Position numbers and translations under genes: made by a program. Source: Cristatella mucedo (Eukaryota; Bryozoa; Phylactolaemata; Cristatellidae). From it: a DNA stretch of 64,000 nt. Under the pieces are notes generated by a model. That model was not told where the DNA came from and made no database searches. It saw nothing but the letters and a program-made list of their open reading frames with translations. Where the stretch lies: NCBI GenBank assembly GCA_009760855.2, contig WPIO01000001.1:7063001-7127000 (forward strand). The letters run 5' to 3'. Below are positions 42,186-64,000 of the stretch, piece after piece; position 1 is the stretch's first letter, and the number at the start of each line of letters is the position of its first letter.

Positions 42186-42735
42186 TAATAATAATAAAAA
42201 CAATAATAACACACTTGATTAAGCGCTCTCAGAGTACTCAATCTCTTTCTGGGCGCTTTACATTTACTGCAAATGGAAACGCAACTGAATGGTGAGTAAT
42301 ATCATGTTTGATAAACAACGTGAATAACATGGTTAGGGGTGACATGCACAGGGTCAGCATGCAAATGTGGTTAGTGGCGGCATGCACAGTGTCAGCACGC
42401 ATAAGCACATGAAGAACAAATCACAGGGACTCACTTAATGCTGTCCTAAATAGATGTGTTTTTAAGTTCTTTTTAAATGTGGTCAAGTAAGAGGATGTCG
42501 TGACACCAGTCGGAAGTGAGTTCCAGGCTTTCAGAGCATACGAAGTAAATGCACGGTCTCCAAAGGATTTGAGGTTTGTACGAGGTATAGGTAAAAAGTT
42601 AGATTCCAAAAAGCGGGTGGTACGATGTTTAGCTTGGTGGGGCAGTAGATCTGGTCAGTAGGTTGGGGCCAAAGAATGAAGGGACGTAAAAGTGAGTGAC
42701 AAAACCTTGAAGTCGATGCGTCTATCCATCTTTTC
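42186..42735 (-). mobile_element. L2-type LINE 3' end, inverted, frame intact to the stop
   Basis: On the - strand, 42609 down to 42421 encodes FLPIPRTNLKSFGDRAFTSY, ALKAWNSLPTGV and FKKNLKTHLFRTALSESL, then TGA. A 3' UTR (AAAGCGCCCAGAAAGAG, TACTCTGAGAGCGC) and an ATT-rich tail follow. It matches the copy at 4.7-5.27 kb but keeps a longer C-terminus. The homology reaches about 42735, ending in the HWLPVKQRIDFK region. Confidence 0.88.
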
Positions 42736-43020
42736 TACGGCTTACCCGACCCCGGACCGCCTGCGATTTGCTACTGATATAGCAAATGATTTGTCATCCT
42801 GATTCTCTGCCTTCCGTAAACGGTTTCCGGTTTTCACATGATTAACGTAATATGAATGAAACGACAATGGATGAAACACTGGTGAACAGCTTGTTTCCTA
42901 TTCTTCGAATTGCCTACCGGACTGCTTACTCTCTTTGCCCTGCCTTCGTCGCTATTTATACTTAAAGAGCGAAACGTGCGTCGTCCAATTAGTTGAGACT
43001 TCACCTTTTGAGGCGCGAGC

Positions 43021-43024
<4 letters not shown>

Positions 43025-43082
<58 letters not shown>
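43025..43082 (+). repeat. (CA)n microsatellite
   Basis: ACACAT steps and then uninterrupted ACACAC to 43082. Confidence 0.95.
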
Positions 43083-43088
<6 letters not shown>

Positions 43089-43091
43089 TTC

Positions 43092-43210
43092 ATACGCATA
43101 GGGCGTCCCAAGAGAACTTAATCTCAATCCATGCGCTTTACACGTGCCGCAGTGGTCTAGCCAATCGCCGCCGTCATTAAGGCGAGCACTTACCCCCGGA
43201 CCAAACCAGG
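43092..43210 (-). repeat. SINE family B, degenerate, inverted
   Basis: On the - strand the tail TGTAAAGCGCATGGATTGAG and TAAGTTCTCTTGGGACGC is clear. The tRNA-like head (GGTAAGTGCTCGCCTTAATG) is diverged. Confidence 0.62.
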
Positions 43211-43838
43211 AAGGCTCTGGATGAAATGTGCTAAATAGTGGTAGGAAGTGGAGTGGGTAGCGAGCAGCTACTTGTAGAGGGGTGATACTGGTGTTGTCTC
43301 TTGATTCGGGCGTACCTTGACCTTGAGGTATCGGGTAGCAGGGGAAACGGCGGAGAAGTCGTCATAGCCGCTGTAACTATGACAGGCGCTGGGATGGCAA
43401 GTCTTTCCTGAAGACATCGGAACTGAGCGACAGAGAGATAGTGAAGGAGAGGGAGAGAGATCAAGGGCGAGGGAGAGGGAGAAAGAGGCGTGTACAAATG
43501 GTGACATACAGACGTGAGTGGTGACCTACATTGTTTGGTGCCAGCTGCAGGAATCGGAGCCGCGTGGTATTTACGAAGCGAAAAGGTATCTATCCTAGAC
43601 AGGCGTAGGCGATTTCGGAGCCTGCTGGAGTGCCTTCCAGATGGCCTCGCTCGTGCAGGTGCTCACTGGAATGGAGCAGCTGTAAAATTCTTACCTTCTG
43701 CACGAGGCCCAGGAGTATAACTTCTAAGACCAGCGAGGCATATCCTGTTTTTGTCGAAGGAAAGTGCGCGGTGAAAGGGAAAAGGCCTTCATTCACTTCT
43801 CGCTATAGAAACCTGGTTGCTGGCTCAGCTTTCCCTGG
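43211..43838. other. Intergenic stretch, nothing recognised
   Basis: A GA-rich patch lies at 43425-43490. A - strand open frame (43590-43796) starts at GTG and has no known motif. Confidence 0.45.
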
Positions 43839-43967
43839 GCCTTAGACCAGGGGTTAGGTGCTCGCTCTTTACGAACCGGGTCGTGGGTACGACTCCTAAA
43901 ATATTTGATCCTTTGACAACCGTAGATGGTGGTGATAACAGTAAAGGCTCTTATGCCGCTATATATC
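43839..43967 (+). repeat. SINE family A, diverged
   Basis: CTTAGACCAGGGGTTAGGTG, TTTACGAACCGGGTCGTGGG, GGTGATAACAGTAAAGGCTC and TTATGCCGCTATATA. The 3' end is lost. Confidence 0.78.
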
Positions 43968-44089
43968 ACATATAAATATATAAAACACGGCCGCGTTTTA
44001 CCGCAGCTCAGTAATTCCGTGCATTTACGAAATTCCGTCTAGATTTCTATAGCACACTACTCGTAAATTATCTTGCCCACGCAACGAGA

Positions 44090-44605
44090 CCCTTACAGTT
44101 ACTCTGCAACTAGCTTGTCTGTCGTAAACTTACAAATTGCTACCAGCTCTCACCGAACTTCACCGGCATCAAGCAGACATCGACTTCAAGGTCATGTCAT
44201 TCACCTTTACATCCGTGTATTCTCGCATTCCGGCTCACGAATCTGACATAAAGAGTTATACTAGCAGGACCCGCTCCGCTGACTGACTGTGTGGCTGCAC
44301 CTCTAACCCTCATCAAATTCTTGGGGACACCATGCCTGCAATACCAAGCCACCTACATAATGAAACTCTACCAACTGACATCACGACATCCTCAGACTTG
44401 GAATTTAAAGCGAAACTTAATATGCACCTGTTCTCCACTACGTAATCTGCGAATCGTACGTTGTGTGCTTGTGTACACAACGATAATATATATTAAAATC
44501 CTTGCATTCCAGCCCAAGTAAAATCTAGCCGAGACATAGATGTAGTTCTCTTATGGCGCTTTATATATGCACACGCTTCATTAATGGTATTATTAATTGA
44601 AAGAT
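44090..44605 (+). mobile_element. Degenerate L2-type LINE 3' end
   Basis: QADIDFKVMSFTFTS, then after frameshifts LKFLGDTMPAIPSHL and TTSSDLEFKAKLNMHLFSTT, follow the C-terminal order of the better L2 copies. A tail (TAGTTCTCTTATGGCGCTTT, then ATTATTAATTG) closes it. Confidence 0.72.
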
Positions 44606-44959
44606 AGGCGCCGTAGAATTTTTGACGTCACCCCAGTGTCTGCCAGTGTCGGCTTCTTTCTGTCCACAGCATTTCTAAGAGGGACATGCAGGTACGAGGC
44701 GTCCGTCGGCAAGGACGGCCTGAACAATAGAAATTACCTCCTCCCCCCCGGCCGCGCCCATCCCCGTGAGTACTGTATTGCCATAGCGAAAATTTGTATG
44801 CATGGGGATTAGGGTTGCAATGAGACTCGCCGGTCATTGGTATCTTCCCACCTGCGTCACGTGACGCCGGCACCTGCGGCTCTTCGTTCCGAGCTCGAAA
44901 TGCAACCGTTCCACTTCAGGACTGCAGCTAAGCCGGCCGTGAGTGCCATGAGTGCAAGC

Positions 44960-45026
44960 GCTCACTTTCACATCAGCCGCTCTGCTGCTGCCAAGCAGCA
45001 GCAGAGCGGCTGATGTGAAAGTGAGC
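44960..45026. repeat. Perfect 31-bp-arm hairpin
   Basis: The arms at 44960-44990 and 44996-45026 are exact reverse complements around a 5-nt loop (CCAAG). The inner part is CTG/CAG-rich. A partial copy of the inner segment (GCCAAGCAGCAGCAGAGC) follows at 45028-45045. Confidence 0.95.
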
Positions 45027-45045
45027 TGCCAAGCAGCAGCAGAGC

Positions 45046-46110
45046 TGCTGAAAAAGAAGCTCGCCTGGTAGAAACTTCGTGATACTGCGGGATATGTTAG
45101 CGAACGCAGTGACTAGTCCAAACGAAGACCGGATTGCTGAGACCCACCCACGTGAGGTGGCCTGTTTTCTTTTTCGAAGCTTTGCTGTCTAAGCAGCCTG
45201 TTCAATTTTACAGAGGCATGCTTGATTTAAAAGCACGCTTCAAGTGTGGCTAAGCTGTTTTAGCAAGGAAACTGCCGGCGTTTCGAACAGTACGCTATGA
45301 ATTTCTTACATAAGAGCACTAAATAGCAGAGAGATATTGACAGAAGAGCATCACTTCCGCCTCGATGCCTTTGTATTTTCGTAGCTAATTTAAATAAACG
45401 GATTGTACAGTGACCACCAATCGAATGTGGTGCTCCAACTATTATGTTTAATGAGGCTTCTATTCCGAAGGTCATAGAATAAAACGCTCAAGCTGCACTA
45501 GATATATGGGCAATTGCATCTTCTCTCACTTTTTACACAAAGAGAGCCTCGGACTGCATTAACAGCCACACCCTTTTACGACGGTGCCTATTAACATTAG
45601 CTTACCAGCCCCTTGGTCACACCGTATTCGCGCTTAAAATCTTCCAATTCAGGCGAGCCAATACTAGAAAGTTGCAACTCAAACCCTAGGCCCACATTCA
45701 CTGGTCAAAATCGATCGGAACGGAGCTCGTCTGTTTTTCTTCCAAAATTCGAAAAAGCATGTGTAGGGTTAGGCTTCGGCAATGGCGATGGCATCAGGGA
45801 TACATAAAATAGGATGCATAAAAAACTCTTTCCTTAAGATAAAACAACTTTGCCGGCCGCCAGATCTTAATCCTTGTATCGACCAAATAACAAGATGAGA
45901 ATTAAATTTTATTGTGGATTAGAGCCCTGGACTAAGCCGGTAGCCATGCAATCCTATCGGCCTAGAATAAATGCTCACTTAACCTACAGAGCAGGTACCT
46001 ACCTTTAAAGATCATCTGAAAATTTAACATAGGCAGAAGCACACACGTGGGGTATTTCGCAGACTTATGTAAGATGCCTAATATTGCATATATTAATCAA
46101 GGATATTAAT
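45046..46110. other. Intergenic stretch, nothing recognised
   Basis: No open frame with a recognisable motif, and no assigned repeat. Confidence 0.5.
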
Positions 46111-46235
46111 TAGGTGCTCGCCTTTGATGGCCGAGGTCAAGGCGCTCACTTTTGACGACCGAGGTCGTGGGCTCGAGCCCTGCGGTATATGTGAAGCGCC
46201 TTAATAGTGATCCAGTTCTCCTAGGGGATTATTCA
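46111..46235 (+). repeat. SINE family B with a duplicated head
   Basis: GGTGCTCGCCTTTGATGGCC and GAGGTC are followed by a second GGCGCTCACTTTTGACGACC and GAGGTCGTGGGCTCGAGCCC. Then comes the tail TATGTGAAGCGCCTTAATAG and CCAGTTCTCCTAGGGG. It ends in a TA run to 46270. Confidence 0.77.
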
Positions 46236-46242
46236 CATGAAT

Positions 46243-46273
<31 letters not shown>

Positions 46274-49200
46274 TAAATATCTTGAGCTACCGAACACCTT
46301 AGCGGCTCCATTGCGTACCCTTTAAACTCTCGCAGGCCCGTCGTGCTTTCGTGATGTTACTCGCCATCTACCGGTGCCAATTCCACAAGCGACCATCAAA
46401 AAAAGTTATTGAGATGAATCGCTTCGAAGTAATGGCTGCGGCTTCAGGCGTTCGCAGCATAGACGGGCATCCGGCTGAGGCAGGCTTCGGGTTACACTGC
46501 TGAGGGGTTCTGAGAAAGCTGGAAACTCACCGCCGTACTCACTGAAAATTGCAGTGTCGCAGAGAATAAAGATTCAAACTGCCGAAGGAATTTTATTTAA
46601 AATTAAAGAAAGCGTTAGCGGTGCGTGCAAGGATGTATGGGTAGATAGCAGCTTACACCTTCTTGGTTATTTCGTTGATTTTCGACCTAAGCGCTTCGTC
46701 GGCTAACTGACTTGTCGGCTAACGACCTAAAGCCGCATTGAAGCGGCGTGCTAAATCGGCCTGATTATAGCTGCCGAGATATTTGTTGTTCGCAGTTCCT
46801 AAATGATAACGGCTCGGAACCGGTTCTATGTCGTCACGGTTAGGCAGTGTCGCAGCCGAAGTCATTTAGTAGGCAATATGTTTTGCCTTAACAGTTCAGC
46901 TGAGTTGTGCTCCAGGCTTTGTACGAGTACGAGAGTTGCTGTATGCCGTGACGGGTTTAGGACGCCGGTAACATACCGGCGCTGCCTAATAGACGTATCG
47001 ACGGAAATTGACTGGTATGTTAAGGTATTGGCGCTCTAGGCTGCTGCCGTGTTCCGCTAGCATTGGCGTACCGGCGTGAATTGCTGGTGCCCCTACAAGT
47101 AGCTAGCCACGATTTCAAGGCTCGGGGCTTTACCGGTACGGTGTATGTCGCGCGCCAGCAACGACTAGCGCCGCTACGAGCGCTATGTGTGAGGCCTAGT
47201 TCTGCCCGGACGTGGAAGCCGCTATATCCCATTTACACACAGTATACCGTTCACCATTCGGGTCTCTCGACCCGCATCTGGCTAACACTTTTACATGCCC
47301 AGGTAAGAATGGCACTCTTCACTTCTTTCTATATCGAGTAGTCCCTTCTGCAATGTCTCTGTCAGAGTGAACGTACTACACACGCAGTGACGGCCTGATA
47401 TTTCACAGCACGCCTGCGCATTGTGCGTCTCGCGGCTTTCCGCAATGCGAGGAGTTCAGGAGCTCCAGGAAATCGCAGCTACGAAGGCAGGCGAAGAGCG
47501 CTTCAGATCTTGCTACGGTTCTAACGAGTTGACCCACAGAACATTGCTTCATCACTCCGGCGGCTGCGGAAAGAGGTCGCGCGTTGGATAACACATCGCC
47601 CGCCAACTACGTCATATCCGGTGTATTACTACGCGCACTGCGTGCGCCGACCGCTATTCATACGGATTCCTGCCGTCATTCTTCGCATACTTGGCGCCGC
47701 GCGCCTTCGCGCACAGCTACTCTTATAGCGTAAGAAGGCCTGAAAACAAAAAGTTTAAAAATTACGTAAAGGTGCGTATAAATTTGAGGCCGTAATGCCC
47801 GTTCTGTGTGTGCCAACCGTGGAGTTGAATTGCATGAGTCGCGGCCACGCTTGTGGTATTGGAAGTATTCGCATAGTTGTCATAATTGACCAGCTACTTC
47901 CGTCATTGCCTTGTGTGAACGCCGCAGAGCCCGCTGGAACCGCGACACTGGTGCAGTTGGCATGCTTTGACCTGCCTGCTGTGCATGCGTTTATAGAAAA
48001 GCTGCCACACAAGGTCTGCACCCCAATGCGACTTACTGCCGCGTCGTTGGCTGAGCGCGCTATGTCGGGTACGAGAGCCTTCTGCCGCCCGTTAGCTCAG
48101 CTAACCGTTGTTGCTCATAACTTACTGTACGGATTGACTGGGTTGGCTTCTTCGTGCCCAGTGGTGATCAGCGCGTATCTCGTTCCGACCCTGGCCCTTT
48201 CGAGCGAGCGACTGGAGCGATCCGCCAAACGGACCGACCGTCGTTCCTTACTTAGTCATACCGCACGGCTGGAAGGGAGCGCAAAGATGCTTTAGACGAA
48301 TCGTCAGATGCGAGTAGACCAATATTTACCGGCGACTTCGCAGCGGTTTTACAGCCATGAGTTGGCTGCTGAGCCTGCCCGCCGCAGCTCGGTAGGGTTA
48401 GGGGGTCCTGGGGGGAGGGGGGAATTGTTATCCTGTTATACGGCGAGACCCCGATTTGTGTCGGACTAGCTTCCATCGCCAGTCGATTTTGAGCCAGCCT
48501 AGCCGTAGCGCCGATTTCTTGGTCCTCGTCGCTTTCTCAGTTACCGTCTGCCGGGGGGGGGGGGGTGAGTGTAAAACCAGGAGCTTGCGTATTTAGTCGT
48601 GATTACTTGAAGCCTGTTGCTGTCGTTGGAGGGGGCGGCTTCGTTATTAGCGCGTCAGTGAGGGAGGGCAAGCCAACCTACGTGTAGCGATCGGCAGAAC
48701 TGGCTTCGTGCCGGGCTGCTATCGGCTCCCGCCTGGGTGAGTGGTCGGTCGCGGTTGGCTGATCGCATGGCCAGTATTCGGTGACAGCTTACTCAATCAA
48801 CCTGCTGGTCGAGCGGGCGACGGGTGGCATCGTACTGCTGGGCTTTTCGGCAGATTAAACAGTCGGTTCCTGGTGCGAGTCGATACCATGCATACTGGCA
48901 ACTAGGTTTGCCCATGCCACATCGCCAGCATGTGCGTTTTACGATTTCCAATCCTTCTTTTCCCGATTTCCTCATCGTCGTCGGTCGGGCAGAGCTGCAG
49001 AAAAGGCAAGAGCTTGCTGCCTGCCGAGAGCTCTTCTTTATGTGCAAGGGGAATTGGGACGCCGGAAAGCTGAGCCATCCTGAAAGAGCCATTTGCTTGT
49101 CTATTTACCTTGCATTTCTGCACCCTGGCCGGGACACCAAAACGACGATTGCCGGCCGGCCCCAGTAGTGCCCAATGCAAACAGCTGCTGTTGGCTGTAG

Positions 49201-49489
49201 GCTGCCCCCTCCCTCTCGCAGCAGCTGGTGCCTTGCACTCTGGCTGGTGGCGGTTCGAACTGCGCCCTAGTTCAAGATTTCCAGCTACTTCGATAACGCT
49301 GCTTCATCTGTGTCCAGTGGGGAAAGCCGTCTGCATGCGCTACCCAAGCAGCAATGTTGGAACGGTGGGCAACGGGTTTCTTTTTTTCGGGGGGGGGGGG
49401 CTCGCTGTCGTGCTGCATGCCGTGGCAGCGCGTGAGCCATCGTCTGGCCGAGATTGACCTCTACTCGCATATCCTTCTCTGCACCTCAG
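46236..49489. other. CpG-retaining stretch upstream of the TEAD coding region
   Basis: 46681-46980 has 26 CpG in 300 bp by hand count. A G13 tract lies at 48553-48565 and a G12 tract at 49389-49400. An ATG-initiated open frame of 166 codons at 47795-48295 has no recognisable motif. TEAD promoter or 5' UTR exons may lie here; none could be identified. Confidence 0.5.
48553..48565 (+). repeat. G13 homopolymer
   Basis: Longest pure G run in the window. Confidence 0.95.
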
Positions 49490-63970
<14,481 letters not shown>

Positions 63971-64000
63971 GTACGAGCGTGCGGTATGCTGGCAGTGGTC

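Noticed and set aside
42834-43180. Open frames made of VC or TH dipeptide repeats.
   Set aside because: Translations of the CA/GT microsatellite. The same applies to the RE/SL frames over the (CT)n tracts and the YI frame over the (TA)n tract.
47795-48295. 166-codon ATG-initiated open frame upstream of TEAD.
   Set aside because: A frame of this length is expected by chance once or twice in a window this size; no motif or splice context supports it. Transcript data could reopen it.

Overview
The window is nuclear DNA from a multicellular animal. Coding sequence is split by GT-AG introns of 88 bp to 9.1 kb, and the rest is full of tRNA-derived SINEs, CR1/L2-type LINE fragments, DNA-transposon relics and long microsatellites. 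It cannot be placed in a phylum by eye. CpG is scarce in the two gene bodies and frequent between them, which points to an invertebrate with mosaic gene-body methylation, but this is inference.

Two genes are recognised, both on the + strand. Positions 1-27158 hold parvin, the two-calponin-homology-domain adaptor of integrin adhesions. It was rebuilt as 11 exons in continuous frame giving 368 residues. Only the extreme N-terminus lies off the left edge, and the stop codon is at 27156-27158. Positions 49490-63970 hold a TEAD/Scalloped transcription factor, the DNA-binding partner of YAP/Yorkie in the Hippo pathway. Seven exons give 352 residues: an acidic N-terminus, a complete TEA domain, a linker that includes a 47-nt exon, and the first part of the YAP-binding domain. 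The gene runs off the right edge. Exons were joined by matching reading frame, splice consensus and family similarity; no transcript evidence is available.

The order parvin then TEAD, on the same strand, matches human PARVA-TEAD1 on 11p15. The window therefore appears to capture an old microsynteny.

The 22 kb between the genes (27.2-49.5 kb) shows no convincing gene. It holds L2 and SINE copies, a pogo/Tigger-like relic with terminal inverted repeats (33.2-34.1 kb), a six-copy 20-bp minisatellite (35.8 kb), CpG-dense blocks (34.1-34.9, 36.8-39.4 and 41.0-42.1 kb), a pair of repeats lying beside TA microsatellites, a perfect 31-bp-arm hairpin (45 kb) and many pure G or C tracts. Promoter or 5' exons of the TEAD gene probably lie in this interval but could not be located.

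The introns carry further repeats. These include an L2 tail nested inside a SINE with a target-site duplication (7.2 kb), a Tc1 transposase fragment (18.4 kb), and, in the 9.1-kb TEAD intron, a large palindrome made of two inverted Tc1/mariner 3' ends (55.1-56.1 kb) with another repeat inserted in one arm.
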